A DNA stretch of 50,856 nt from Marixanthomonas sp963974425. GTDB taxonomy: Bacteria > Bacteroidota > Bacteroidia > Flavobacteriales > Flavobacteriaceae. Shown one piece after another: positions 32,369 to 42,218 of the stretch. Numbering within the stretch: position 1 is the stretch's first letter; each line of letters opens with the position of its first letter. A program made the position numbers and the translations under genes. Below the pieces are notes generated by a model, which did no database searches, was not told the origin of the DNA, and was given only the letters and a program-made list of their open reading frames with translations. The stretch is from NCBI RefSeq assembly GCF_963974425.1, contig NZ_CAXBCK010000025.1, positions 1-50,856 on the forward strand. The letters run 5' to 3'.

Positions 32369-35273
32369 GGGCTTGCTTTAATATAGTAACCGGATGTAAG
32401 GCTTGCACGCCTGTTCCATCTTTTATTTGATGTCTGCAGCTTGTGCCATTAGCAGCAATAATGGTGTCTTTTGTAGCTTTCCTAACTGAAGGAAATAGCT
32501 TTAACTCGCCAATTTGCATACTTACTTCGTAATGTTTTTTTTCATATCCAAAGCTACCTGCCATGCCGCAACAACCCGACGTGATAATTGTTGGTTTATA
32601 GTTTTTAGGCAAATTCAGTAAATCGAATGTGATTTTTTGGTTACTCAGTGACTTTTGATGACAGTGATTATGAATTTTAATACTCTTGACTTCGGAAGTA
32701 AATTGACCTGCGGTTATATTCCCTAGTTTAATTTCTGAAGTTAGAAATTCTTCCACTAAAAAGCTGTTTTTTGAAATTTCTTTTGCCGAATCCAAATCAT
32801 CAGTCAAACGAAGATATTCATCCCGAAAACCTAAGATAGCTGAAGGTTCAATACCGAGCATTGGTATTTCTTCTGAAACAACATTTTTTAAATAATCAAT
32901 ATTTTTATTCACTTCAACTTTTGCCTCTTTTAAAAAACCTTTGCTTATCAAGGCTCTTGCACTGTCCAAATGATCAATAACCGCCACTTTATATCCTAAT
33001 CCAGTTAGTAAATCATACGCATCTTCAGCAATCTCAGCATCTAGGTAATTACTAAATTCATCCACAAACAAGATAACTTCTTTATTATCTATATTTAATT
33101 GATTTTCTATTGATTGAAATATTTTACTAAAACTTTTACTTGAAACAAGGGGTAAGCTTCTTTCCGAAGCCACACCACTTACTTTTTTTATTATTTTTGA
33201 AGTAAATTCATTTTTATAAACCGCATTTGTTAGCTTCGGAAACCGTGCTCCCATTTTGTTCAATCGGCTACTTTTTGCAAACAATTTATTGGATAGTGAA
33301 ACACCGTTCGCTTTATTATATTGATATAAAAACTCTGCTTTTGCTGTGGCCATATCCACATTACTGGGGCATTCATTTCCGCAGGCTTTGCAACTAATAC
33401 AAAGATCAAGAACCTCTTTTAGTTCCTCGCTGTTAAATTTATTTGCAGAAGTATTATTAGTTAAGACCTCGCGCAACATATTAGCTCGGGCTCTTGTGGT
33501 TTCTTTTTCATTTTTAGTCGCGTGATAACTGGGACACATCGCTCCAGCAGTTTCGGCTGTTTTACGGCAATCACCACTCCCGTTGCACTTTTCAGCTAAA
33601 CGAAGAATACCTTCACTATCTGAAAAATCTAAAATCGTTTCAATTTCTGGTTCTTCTCTATCTATTTCATATCGAAGTGATTCGTCCATATTCCAGGCAT
33701 CGGTTATTTTCCCTGGATTGAAAATATTATTTGGATCGAAGGCGTTTTTTATATTTTTCAGAAGAGAAAAATTTTGCTCACCAATGAGCATTTCTAAAAA
33801 CTCGGCTCGTACAATTCCGTCGCCATGTTCGCCTGAAAAAGAGCCTTTGTACTTTTTGGTCAACTTAGCAACATCGGTCGTAATCTTTCTAAAATAAGCA
33901 ACTCCTTCCCCATCCTTCAAATTTAAAATAGGCCGTAAATGCAACTCTCCCGCCCCAGCATGGGCATAATACACTGCTTTTTGGTCATATTGCTGCATTA
34001 ATGCTGTAAAATCGGCTATATAATTGGGCAAATTCTCTAACGCTACTGCGGTATCCTCAATACACGCCACGGCTTTTTTATCGCCTACCATATTCCCTAG
34101 CAAGCCAAGTCCGGCTTTTCGGAGTTCTAGCGCCATGCCTATTTCTTTCCCTTCTAAAACAGGCATTGTATAACCTAAACCTGAACCTGAAAGAGATTTT
34201 AACAAAGCTTTCGTTTGCCGCTCAAGATCTTCAACCGTATCAGCTTTTAACTCAAGCATCAAAAGGGCTTTAGGCTCTCCTTCTACAAAAAAACGATAGG
34301 GTTCATACTTTTTACTGTGTTTGGTACAGTTTAAAATAACATCGTCCATCATTTCGCACGTATGCAGGTTGTGCTGCATAGCCACTGAAACATCATTTAG
34401 GCAATTCTCAAGGCTGTTGTATTGCGACACCACCATTGCAGTATATTGGGGCGGCAAATCGTCTAATTGAAGCGTGATTTCAGTCGTAAAAGCGAGGGTT
34501 CCTTCACTTCCGCAGAGTATTTTACAGAGATTTATTTCTTCCGAAGAAGTTTCATCAAATATTTCAGTATCTATTAATCCATCAACAGCATAGCCTGTGT
34601 TTCTACGGTGTATTTCGGGCTTTGGGAATTGTCGTTTAATTTCCGCACGAGTTGCTTCCGAAGCTAATTCAGAATAAAGGGTTTTATAAATAGTTCCTTC
34701 AAAGCTATCTTCTTTTATTTTCTGAAGAAATCTCTCTTTAGATATTGAATTAAAAACTGACGTTTCACCATTTGCCAAAATTGTTTTTAACTGCAACACT
34801 TTATCACGCGTAACCCCGTATTGAATAGATGTTGTTCCGCTACTATTATTACCTACCATTCCACCGATCATGCATCGATTGGATGTTGATGTATTGGGAC
34901 CAAAAAAAAGACCGTATTGTTTTAAATAAGTGTTCAATTCATCCCGAATAATGCCTGGCTGGACGGTTACCGTCTTATTTTGAGTATCTACTGAAAGTAT
35001 ATTAGTAAAATATTTAGAAACATCTACCACAATTCCATCACCCACACATTGCCCTGCCAAAGAAGTTCCCGCTGTTCGTGGAATAAGCGAAGTATTGTTT
35101 TCTTGAGCAAACTCAATTAACTGTTTAATGGCATGCTCCGTCTTCGGAAAAGCTACTGCTAGCGGAATCTTACGATATACCGAAGCATCGGTGGCATAGA
35201 TTAATTTATGAAGGTTATCAAAATGGAAATCACCTTCAAAAGTATCTTTAAAAAGGGAAAGCTTTTTTTTCAT
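32355..35273 (-). CDS. FAD-linked oxidase / Fe-S dehydrogenase fusion (YdiJ/Dld-like)
   Basis: 972 residues. The N-terminal FAD_binding_4 domain includes IPRTAGTSLAGQCVGDGIVVDVS (64-86) and GGMVGNNSSGTTSIQYG, followed by the FAD-oxidase C domain (FSGEHGDGIVRAEFLEML). A ferredoxin-type cluster region has CNGSGDCRKTAETAGAMCPS and CISCKACGNECP. Two CCG-type cysteine regions (HNHCHQKS, SGCCGMAGSFGYE) end the protein. Such fused proteins oxidise 2-hydroxyacids such as D-lactate or D-2-hydroxyglutarate and pass electrons to quinones. The substrate is unknown. Confidence 0.9.
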   Translation of the reverse strand: MKKKLSLFKDTFEGDFHFDNLHKLIYATDASVYRKIPLAVAFPKTEHAIKQLIEFAQENNTSLIPRTAGTSLAGQCVGDGIVVDVSKYFTNILSVDTQNKTVTVQPGIIRDELNTYLKQYGLFFGPNTSTSNRCMIGGMVGNNSSGTTSIQYGVTRDKVLQLKTILANGETSVFNSISKERFLQKIKEDSFEGTIYKTLYSELASEATRAEIKRQFPKPEIHRRNTGYAVDGLIDTEIFDETSSEEINLCKILCGSEGTLAFTTEITLQLDDLPPQYTAMVVSQYNSLENCLNDVSVAMQHNLHTCEMMDDVILNCTKHSKKYEPYRFFVEGEPKALLMLELKADTVEDLERQTKALLKSLSGSGLGYTMPVLEGKEIGMALELRKAGLGLLGNMVGDKKAVACIEDTAVALENLPNYIADFTALMQQYDQKAVYYAHAGAGELHLRPILNLKDGEGVAYFRKITTDVAKLTKKYKGSFSGEHGDGIVRAEFLEMLIGEQNFSLLKNIKNAFDPNNIFNPGKITDAWNMDESLRYEIDREEPEIETILDFSDSEGILRLAEKCNGSGDCRKTAETAGAMCPSYHATKNEKETTRARANMLREVLTNNTSANKFNSEELKEVLDLCISCKACGNECPSNVDMATAKAEFLYQYNKANGVSLSNKLFAKSSRLNKMGARFPKLTNAVYKNEFTSKIIKKVSGVASERSLPLVSSKSFSKIFQSIENQLNIDNKEVILFVDEFSNYLDAEIAEDAYDLLTGLGYKVAVIDHLDSARALISKGFLKEAKVEVNKNIDYLKNVVSEEIPMLGIEPSAILGFRDEYLRLTDDLDSAKEISKNSFLVEEFLTSEIKLGNITAGQFTSEVKSIKIHNHCHQKSLSNQKITFDLLNLPKNYKPTIITSGCCGMAGSFGYEKKHYEVSMQIGELKLFPSVRKATKDTIIAANGTSCRHQIKDGTGVQALHPVTILKQALTHE

Positions 35274-35380
35274 AGGTTTCTGTAAATGTAAAAAAACAAC
35301 CTCTTCTTCTTTAACAAAACTTTCTAAAATACGGTTTTAAAGTTAGGAACGCGTTAACACATACGTGCACTTAATCAACC

Positions 35381-35388
35381 TACATTTG
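35381..35388 (+). promoter_or_regulatory. -7 box of the outer-membrane barrel gene
   Basis: An exact TACATTTG lies 28 bases before the ATG at 35416. The -33 box is not convincing. A TACGTGCAC half-palindrome (35362-35370) lies just upstream. Confidence 0.45.
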
Positions 35389-35415
35389 TTTAATTAACAT
35401 TATAAAACAACAATT

Positions 35416-35913
35416 ATGAAGAAACTTGTATTGATTTTAATAGCTATTGGAGCCTTTTCTTTTTCTGCTAATGCACAAGAAATAGCCGACAATGCAATTG
35501 GTCTACGTCTTGGTGGTAGTGATGGTTTCGGACCCGAAGTTAACTACCAGCGTGCGCTTAGCGACAACAACCGTTTGGAGTTAGGTTTAGGCTGGAGAAG
35601 CAATAATGATTTTGATGCCTTTAAACTAACTGGTTTGTACCAATGGGTATGGAACATTGACGGTGGTTTTAACTGGTATGCAGGTCCTGGTGCAGGTATT
35701 GCTAGTGTAGATTATGACGATGATTTTTTTGATAATGATGATAGATTTGATGATTCTGAAACCTACTTATTCATAGCAGGGGATATTGGTATAGAGTATA
35801 ATTTTGATATTCCATTATTATTGTCTTTAGACTTTAGACCAGAATTCGGTTTTGGCGATTACAACGACGATGTAGATTTTGACATTGCTTTGGGCGTTCG
35901 CTACCAATTCTAG
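35416..35913 (+). CDS. Small outer-membrane beta-barrel protein
   Basis: 165 residues with a classical signal peptide (MKKLVLILIAIGAFSFSANA) and alternating-hydrophobicity beta strands (GLRLGGSDGFGPEVNYQRAL, NRLELGLGWRSNNDF, GIEYNFDIPLLLSLDFRPEFGFG). It ends in the aromatic C-terminal signature RYQF needed for BAM-dependent insertion. An acidic surface loop (YDDDFFDNDDRFDD) may bind cations. It is probably a six- to eight-strand barrel of unknown function, and is monocistronic with its own terminator. Confidence 0.82.
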   Translation: MKKLVLILIAIGAFSFSANAQEIADNAIGLRLGGSDGFGPEVNYQRALSDNNRLELGLGWRSNNDFDAFKLTGLYQWVWNIDGGFNWYAGPGAGIASVDYDDDFFDNDDRFDDSETYLFIAGDIGIEYNFDIPLLLSLDFRPEFGFGDYNDDVDFDIALGVRYQF

Positions 35914-35936
35914 ACAGCATAAAACATAGAAAATTT

Positions 35937-35964
35937 AACCCTTGTTAGTAGCGAGGGTTTTTTT
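35937..35964 (+). terminator. Terminator after the outer-membrane barrel gene
   Basis: AACCCTTG (35937-35944) pairs with CGAGGGTT (35952-35959, one G-T pair) around a 7-base loop, followed by a T run. It lies 24 bases after the stop codon. Confidence 0.8.
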
Positions 35965-36047
35965 ATGTCAAATTTCAGGATAAAACCCCTTTCTGTTTTA
36001 GAATATGTTAAGTAACTTTATGGAATACAACACGATACAAACCAATC

Positions 36048-37502
36048 ATGGAAACTCACTATACAGACATCCATTGCCATCCTTCCTTAAAACCCTATAG
36101 TAAAAGCTTTAAATACAATCCGCAAAAGCAAAATCCACTCAATTCTGGGCGGAAAAACTCTATTTGGCATTACAGTCCGCCAAACTTTTTTGAAAAGCTT
36201 ATAAACCGTATTGTCACTCTTACAAAGTTTACACAAACCGATATGACTGCCTTGGCAAAAGCGCGGACTAAAACAGTCATCGTAAGCCTCTACCCTTTTG
36301 AAAAACACTTTTTAAGCCGAAGAATATGGGGATGGAAAGGCTTGACCGATGTTTTGGTAAACCTCGCAGCCAGTATTAGCCAAAGCCGGATTGATTATGT
36401 TTTAAGCCAAAACAATTATTTTGAAGATTTGCTTTCAGAATATAACTTTCTCCTACAATTGGACAATCAAGTTGAAAAAATTGATGGCATTTTCTATACC
36501 TATCGAATTGTGAACAGTTATACAGAAATTGAAGCCAATAAGCAACTAGAAACCGATACTAAAAAAATTATCAATATAATAATCAGTATTGAAGGCGGGC
36601 ATGCATTCAATACAGGTTTAAAGATGGATGTAAATACCGCAAACCCTACTGAAGTAAAAGAAAACGTAAAAAAAGTAAAGCAATGGGAACATCGACCTTT
36701 GTTTCTTACCTTGGCACATCATTTTTATAACGAATTGTGTGGACATGCAAAAAGTATTAGCATCGGGGCGTTAGAGGATAACCAAAAACGAGGCCTCAAC
36801 ACAGGTATTACTCCTTTGGGTTTTGAAGTAATTGAGCTATTATTAGACAACACCAATGGCAAGCGTATTCCAATTGATGTAAAACATATGAGCGAGGATT
36901 CCCGGAAAACATATTATGGTTTGCTAGACACTACTTTTAACACTGAAAATATACCTGTAATCGCTAGCCACGGAGCAGCCAATGGATATCGCTCTTTAGT
37001 AGAGAAAAACAAAACAGATTATCCGGAACGAGCTGAATATTTCAACCAAATAGATATTAATTTTTTTGATACTGAATTTATACGAATAGCAAGGAGCAAT
37101 GGAATTTTTGGCATACAGTTAGACGAAAGACGTATAGGAAGCCCCAAAGCGATTAAAGAATCTAAAATATACTTACCGAATAAACGGAAACAGCTTCAAA
37201 AAAAATCGTTATTGGTTTGGCGACAAGTGGAACATGTGGCTGAAGTTTTGGACAAAGAAGGTTTGTTCTGTTGGGGCATACAATGTATTGGTAGCGATTT
37301 TGATGGAATTATCAACCCTTTAAAAGGTATTTGGACCGCTGAAAACATTCGCGACCTGGCTGATGAGCTAGTTAAACATGCCGACACATATATGTCCAAA
37401 AATCGAAACAATTTAAAGGACTTTAATAGAATTACCGGCGAAGCAATTGTAGAACGTGTGCTTCACGGTAATGCCATGGAATTTATTGAACGTTATTATT
37501 AG
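36048..37502 (+). CDS. M19-type membrane dipeptidase-like hydrolase
   Basis: 484 residues of amidohydrolase/renal dipeptidase fold. Metal-binding signatures in order are YTDIHCHP near the N-terminus, ISIEGGHAF, LTLAHHFYN, IDVKHMSEDSRK, PVIASHGAANG and a C-terminal GSDFDGI. These match the M19 family, although the N-terminal 170 residues are longer and more basic than in usual dipeptidases. It has no signal peptide and is likely cytoplasmic. Substrate unknown. Confidence 0.8.
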   Translation: METHYTDIHCHPSLKPYSKSFKYNPQKQNPLNSGRKNSIWHYSPPNFFEKLINRIVTLTKFTQTDMTALAKARTKTVIVSLYPFEKHFLSRRIWGWKGLTDVLVNLAASISQSRIDYVLSQNNYFEDLLSEYNFLLQLDNQVEKIDGIFYTYRIVNSYTEIEANKQLETDTKKIINIIISIEGGHAFNTGLKMDVNTANPTEVKENVKKVKQWEHRPLFLTLAHHFYNELCGHAKSISIGALEDNQKRGLNTGITPLGFEVIELLLDNTNGKRIPIDVKHMSEDSRKTYYGLLDTTFNTENIPVIASHGAANGYRSLVEKNKTDYPERAEYFNQIDINFFDTEFIRIARSNGIFGIQLDERRIGSPKAIKESKIYLPNKRKQLQKKSLLVWRQVEHVAEVLDKEGLFCWGIQCIGSDFDGIINPLKGIWTAENIRDLADELVKHADTYMSKNRNNLKDFNRITGEAIVERVLHGNAMEFIERYY

Positions 37503-37509
37503 TGAATTT

Positions 37510-37647
37510 GTCATTCCGATACAGGTACAACGAAAAATTACACTTGAGAGGAAAGCTAAAAGCAAAATAAAAAAACATAATACACCAAACAATTTGCGAC
37601 TAACAGAATGTGTTAAGTAGGACGTGCTTTCTTCCAGTCGAAATGAC
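37510..37647. repeat. 138-base intergenic inverted-repeat element
   Basis: GTCATTCCGA (37510-37519) and TCGAAATGAC (37638-37647) are reverse complements at 9 of 10 positions and flank an A/T-rich stretch with no open frame. GTCATTCCGA...TCGGAATGAC ends are familiar from dispersed repeats in Flavobacteriaceae. The right arm reaches into the stop codon of the PrcB-like gene. Confidence 0.55.
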
Positions 37648-38096
37648 TATTTGTCAAAAACTATTGGTAAGTTCTGTTTGTTGAGCTTCACAAGTGTAAA
37701 AGGAGTTGTGAGCGCCATAGTAACATTATCTTTAGGTTTAGGGGAAGTGCCACCAATATGAATAATCACTTCATCTTCTGTTTTTTCAATGTTTTTTACA
37801 GCAACAGTAAAACCTCCTGTAGAGGTTTGTCCAAGATTCACAAAAGCTAAAATTTCTTTATTAAAATCAACTTCAGGTATGGGGATTCCTGGTTTTCTAG
37901 TTTTATTAATTTCAGCAAAAAGAGTTTGTAGCTCTTCTTGGTCTTTAATGATTTTACGCTGTGGTTCTTCAATGTTACTTTGTGATGACGAAACCAACAC
38001 TTGAAAAGGAACATTATTAGATGTTTCATCCTGAGGTGATTGACCACCTTTACAGGCAGAGAATAATATTACAATAGATAGTAAGAGTATTTTCAT
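37647..38096 (-). CDS. PrcB-like lipoprotein
   Basis: 149 residues with a short lipoprotein signal (MKILLLSIVILFSAC, Cys15). The C-terminal half (LAFVNLGQTSTGGFTVAVKNI ... MALTTPFTLVKL) matches the PrcB_C domain, named after the protease-complex subunit PrcB of Treponema (dentilisin). No protease is encoded next to it, so a dentilisin-type role is not supported. It is a lone gene whose stop codon is within a repeat. Confidence 0.72.
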   Translation of the reverse strand: MKILLLSIVILFSACKGGQSPQDETSNNVPFQVLVSSSQSNIEEPQRKIIKDQEELQTLFAEINKTRKPGIPIPEVDFNKEILAFVNLGQTSTGGFTVAVKNIEKTEDEVIIHIGGTSPKPKDNVTMALTTPFTLVKLNKQNLPIVFDK

Positions 38097-38134
38097 CTCT
38101 ATAGATTTTTATGAATCAATTGACTGCGGGTGCT

Positions 38135-39265
38135 TTACACGATCATTTTTACAGCTTGCTCATAAACTGCTTCGTATAAAGGTACAATATTTTTAGTATC
38201 GAAGGTTTTGGCAGTTTCTCGAGCCTGTTTTTTAAATTTTGCAAGAGTTTCTTCAGAAGAAAGTATTGAGACGGCATTTTTAGCCATTTCATCTACGTTA
38301 CCAACGTCACTTAAATAACCACTCACTCCATTTTTATTAACCTCTGGAAGTCCGCCGGCATTACTTGAAATAACAGGAACACCACTGGCCATTGCTTCTA
38401 AAGCTGCCAGACCAAAGCTTTCTTTTTCCGAAGGCAATAAAAACAAGTCGCTAAAACACAAAATTTTACCTACTTCACTACTATTACCTAAGAAAACGAC
38501 CTGATTTTTTATTCCTTTTTCAATACAAAGTTCTTCACAAGCTTCTTTTTCGGGACCTTCCCCAACCATTAATAATTTCGCAGGAATTTCTTTCTGAATA
38601 CGGTCAAACACCTCAATAACATCGGCTACTCTTTTTACCGTTCGTAAGTTACTAACGTGTGTTATAATACGTTCTTCTGGTTCTGCCATTAATTCTCGTT
38701 GGCAATCGGTAAATGAAGGGTTATGCTTTGCTATATCTATAAAGTTAGGAACTACCTTAATATCATCTTCAACAGTAAAAAGACGGTTAGTATCGTCTTT
38801 TAAGCTTTGTGAAACCGATGTAACCACATCACTTTTATTGATACTGAATGTAACGGCAGGTTTATAAAACTCGTGATTTCCTACTAAGGTTATATCTGTA
38901 CCATGTAAGGTAGTAACCATAGGCAAGAAAATCCCTTCTTCTTCTAGCATTTTTTTAGCCATATATCCTGCATAAGCATGCGGAATAGCATAATGTACGT
39001 GTAATAAGTCTATGTTATGCAGCTTAACCGTATCGACCAATTTACTAGAAAGTGCCAATTCGTAAGGTTGATAATGAAACAAGGGATAGTCTGGTACTGA
39101 CACTTCGTGAAAGAATATTTTTTTTGAAAGTAGCTCTAATCGAACTGGTTGTTTATAAGTTACAAAGTGAACTTCATGACCTCTTTCGGATAAGGCAATG
39201 CCCAATTCGGTAGCAACAACACCACTACCGCCAAAAGTTGGGTAACATACAATGGCTATTTTCAT
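38135..39265 (-). CDS. bshA: N-acetyl-alpha-D-glucosaminyl L-malate synthase BshA
   Basis: 376 residues of GT4-type GT-B glycosyltransferase. It starts with the BshA-typical MKIAIVCYPTFGGSGVVATELG and has LHGTDITLVGNHEFYKPAV, SNLRTVKRVADVIEVF, and the donor-site LLPSEKESFGLAALEAMASGVPVI. It catalyses the first step of bacillithiol synthesis, joining GlcNAc from UDP-GlcNAc to L-malate. It implies that bacillithiol is the main low-molecular-weight thiol here. It is the last gene of a unit with the GH3 fusion (16-base gap). Confidence 0.93.
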   Translation of the reverse strand: MKIAIVCYPTFGGSGVVATELGIALSERGHEVHFVTYKQPVRLELLSKKIFFHEVSVPDYPLFHYQPYELALSSKLVDTVKLHNIDLLHVHYAIPHAYAGYMAKKMLEEEGIFLPMVTTLHGTDITLVGNHEFYKPAVTFSINKSDVVTSVSQSLKDDTNRLFTVEDDIKVVPNFIDIAKHNPSFTDCQRELMAEPEERIITHVSNLRTVKRVADVIEVFDRIQKEIPAKLLMVGEGPEKEACEELCIEKGIKNQVVFLGNSSEVGKILCFSDLFLLPSEKESFGLAALEAMASGVPVISSNAGGLPEVNKNGVSGYLSDVGNVDEMAKNAVSILSSEETLAKFKKQARETAKTFDTKNIVPLYEAVYEQAVKMIV

Positions 39266-39281
39266 AATTTACTTTTCTTAT

Positions 39282-42200
39282 TTAATAATCAATGGCATCA
39301 TAAATAGCTTGCTGTATTTTGGTACGCAAATTACTACTTATCAACTTTCTATTTCGGGAATCAGGGTACGTTCTGTTAGATAAAAATATATAAACTATTT
39401 CCAAGTCGGGATCTGCCCAAGCAAACGTTCCTGTAAATCCGCTATGTCCAAAACTTGTCATGGAAACACACCCACAAGTTGGTCCAACATCGCCCAATTG
39501 GGGTTTATCGAAACCTACTCCTCGCCTTACATCGTCCTCACAATAATAGCAGGTATTAAAAGCATCTAAAGTTTCAGGCTTAAAATAACGGGTTCCGCCG
39601 TAAAATCCTTTCCATAGGTACATTTGCATGATTTTGGCAATATCGTTAGAGGTACTGAATAAACCAGCATGACCACTTACGCCACCTAACATTGCAGCTC
39701 CTTGGTCATGAACGTAACCTTGTACTTTTTGCATACGGAATGTGTTATCTTCTTCCGTAGGAACAATGTTGCTTTTTGGAAATTTATTTAATGGCAAATA
39801 TGTAGTATGATTCGCTCCTAATGATTCATAGTAGTTACGTTGCACGAGCCTTTCTAGAGGAGCACCATAAAATTCTTCTAAATATTTTTTCAAAATATAA
39901 TAAGGTAAATCGCTGTACTTATAGCCTTTGACCGGTCTTAACTCACTATCCTTAATTATTTTAAAAATACTGTCTTGGTAATCACGGCGCATGTAAAGAT
40001 CCTCGGCGACCTCCACATTAAACTTTTCAGTTGCTGTCGTACTATAATATTTAGCAGCCGGCTTATTAGTAATGGTATCTAATGTATGGGTATAAAACGG
40101 AATCCACGCTTTAAGGCGGGCATAATGTGACAGCATTTCTTTGAGTGTGACATTAGCTTTGTTTGAATTTTTATACTCCGGAAGCATTTCGCCCAAGGTA
40201 GTATCCATAGTAAGCACACCTTGATCAAATAAATTCATTACCATAGGCAACGTGGCTAAAATCTTTGTAAGTGACGCCACGTCGTACATATTACTATCTT
40301 TAATAGCGCTCTTCTTTTGCTGGGTTTGATGCCCAAACGTCTTATTATAGATTACCTTTCCTTTTCTAGCTACTAATATTTGGGCTCCAGGCATCATATT
40401 GCTCCACAACCCAACTTGTGCTAAAGAATCTATTTTTTTAAGCTTATAACTGTTTACCCCTACACTTTCAGGTGTTCCGTATTGTAGGCGTTTTAAGGAT
40501 TTTGTTTTAAAATGTGTATTAAGCGGAAATGATTCTCCTAATGTTACCGGTAACTTTCCATTTGCCTCTCTGGCTCCAAATATTAATTGTGCAGAAAGTT
40601 GCTGCGAAACCTCACTATTTTGATATGATAAAATTACTCCTTCAAAATTAGCAGCTGTTTTAAGATCTGAAAGTGCATAAGGTCTCGCAAATACATCTAA
40701 AATAACCGTGTTAGTTCGAGCAATTTCGTATATCCACACTAATTCTTTTTCAGTAAACTTGTAACCCTTCCAAGGGTTTTCATTGCTTTTATGGAAACCA
40801 ATAACTACATAATTATAATCTTTCAGCTTTTGCACATAGCCATCTAAGTTATTCGCTTTTACCCAATCTATTTTGGCATATTTCCGAAGTTCTTCTAAGA
40901 AAGGTTTTCCTGATTCATCACCAAAATTTACATATGCGATTTTCTTTTTCTGTAGGTCTTTAATAGGTAACGTTGCTTTGTCATTTTTAAGCACGGTTAA
41001 AGCATTTTCCATCGCTTTTTCGTATAAAGCATCGTCATTTACAGTGTTTAACTCTTCAACCAAATAAGTAGTGTCAACAGGTTGGTAATCGTTTAAGCCT
41101 ACCTTGTATTTGGCGTACATAATTTTTTTAACGGAATGTGCTAAGCGCTCTTCAGTAATAGCCCCTTCTCTATATGCGTTAACCAATAAGGCGTGAGCTT
41201 TCGGAATGTCTTCAGAAATAAGCAACACATCATTTCCTGCCAAAAAAGCTGCAAGGTCTATCTCTCCAGGTTTATCAAAATTGGCAACACCTCGCATATT
41301 TAAAGCATCGGTAAATATTAAACCATTAAAGCCGAGTTCTCCTTTTAATATATCGGTTACAACTGTTTTTGATAGTGACGACGGAAAATTCAATTTATCC
41401 TCTAGCGCTGGAACATTTAAATGGGCTACCATCACACTGTTCAACCCTTCTTTAATTAACTCTCTGTATGGATATAATTCAATACTGTCAATTCGCTCAC
41501 GAGTATGGTCTATAGTAGGTAATACTTTGTGCGAATCGTCTTCGGTATCACCATGGCCGGGAAAATGTTTCGCACTACCCAAAATACCTGCTTGATGAAA
41601 ACCTTTCATAAAAGCTAAAGCTTTTTCAGTTACATTCCCCTTGTCTTCTCCAAACGAGCGGTTACCGATAATAGGATTGTTAGGATTGGTATTAATATCT
41701 ACCACGGGCGCAAAGTTTATATGTACTCCTAATCGTTTACTTTGCTCTCCTATTCGTTTTCCAACTTGGCGAACAATATCGTTATCTTCAATAGCTCCCA
41801 AAGTCATGTTCCAAGGGTATGCGAACGTTGTGTCAAGTCGCATAGCGAGTCCCCATTCGGCGTCCATACCAATAAGTAAAGGTGTTTTTGAAAGTTCTTG
41901 AAACTCGTTATTTAATTTTGCTTGCCTTTTAGGACCTCCTTTTGAAAATATAACACCACCAATATATTGGTTGTTTATTAGGCTTTTTACTTTATCAATT
42001 TTAGCTTTTGGTGCACTCGAAAAAACATCGACCATAAATAATTGACCAATTTTTTCTTGTAACGACATATTACCATAAATACTATCCACCCATTTCTTTT
42101 GATTCTCAAAGTCTTCTTTTATAATCAATGGATTGATTTGCTGGCTATAAGCGGATGTAAAAAGTAATGTAAGCAGTGAGGTTAAAAGCAATTTTTTCAT
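39282..42200 (-). CDS. Glycoside hydrolase family 3 / serine beta-lactamase-type fusion
   Basis: 972 residues with a signal peptide (MKKLLLTSLLTLLFTSAYSQ). Residues about 35-370 are a GH3 domain of the NagZ type: KHFPGHGDTEDDSH (211-224) provides the catalytic dyad region and FTDALNM the nucleophile Asp298. Residues 370-570 resemble a GH3 C-terminal domain. Residues about 580-965 are a class C beta-lactamase/esterase domain with S-x-x-K (Ser643, Lys646), Tyr-Ser-Asp (762-764) in place of YxN, and His-Ser-Gly (919-921). The fusion suggests turnover of peptidoglycan in the periplasm. The fusion type is common in Bacteroidetes. Confidence 0.9.
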   Translation of the reverse strand: MKKLLLTSLLTLLFTSAYSQQINPLIIKEDFENQKKWVDSIYGNMSLQEKIGQLFMVDVFSSAPKAKIDKVKSLINNQYIGGVIFSKGGPKRQAKLNNEFQELSKTPLLIGMDAEWGLAMRLDTTFAYPWNMTLGAIEDNDIVRQVGKRIGEQSKRLGVHINFAPVVDINTNPNNPIIGNRSFGEDKGNVTEKALAFMKGFHQAGILGSAKHFPGHGDTEDDSHKVLPTIDHTRERIDSIELYPYRELIKEGLNSVMVAHLNVPALEDKLNFPSSLSKTVVTDILKGELGFNGLIFTDALNMRGVANFDKPGEIDLAAFLAGNDVLLISEDIPKAHALLVNAYREGAITEERLAHSVKKIMYAKYKVGLNDYQPVDTTYLVEELNTVNDDALYEKAMENALTVLKNDKATLPIKDLQKKKIAYVNFGDESGKPFLEELRKYAKIDWVKANNLDGYVQKLKDYNYVVIGFHKSNENPWKGYKFTEKELVWIYEIARTNTVILDVFARPYALSDLKTAANFEGVILSYQNSEVSQQLSAQLIFGAREANGKLPVTLGESFPLNTHFKTKSLKRLQYGTPESVGVNSYKLKKIDSLAQVGLWSNMMPGAQILVARKGKVIYNKTFGHQTQQKKSAIKDSNMYDVASLTKILATLPMVMNLFDQGVLTMDTTLGEMLPEYKNSNKANVTLKEMLSHYARLKAWIPFYTHTLDTITNKPAAKYYSTTATEKFNVEVAEDLYMRRDYQDSIFKIIKDSELRPVKGYKYSDLPYYILKKYLEEFYGAPLERLVQRNYYESLGANHTTYLPLNKFPKSNIVPTEEDNTFRMQKVQGYVHDQGAAMLGGVSGHAGLFSTSNDIAKIMQMYLWKGFYGGTRYFKPETLDAFNTCYYCEDDVRRGVGFDKPQLGDVGPTCGCVSMTSFGHSGFTGTFAWADPDLEIVYIFLSNRTYPDSRNRKLISSNLRTKIQQAIYDAIDY

Positions 42201-42218
42201 AAACCGAAAGTACTAAAA

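Noticed and set aside
37647..38096. A dentilisin-like protease complex
   Set aside because: Only the PrcB_C-like lipoprotein is present. No subtilisin-type protease or PrcA partner is encoded near it.
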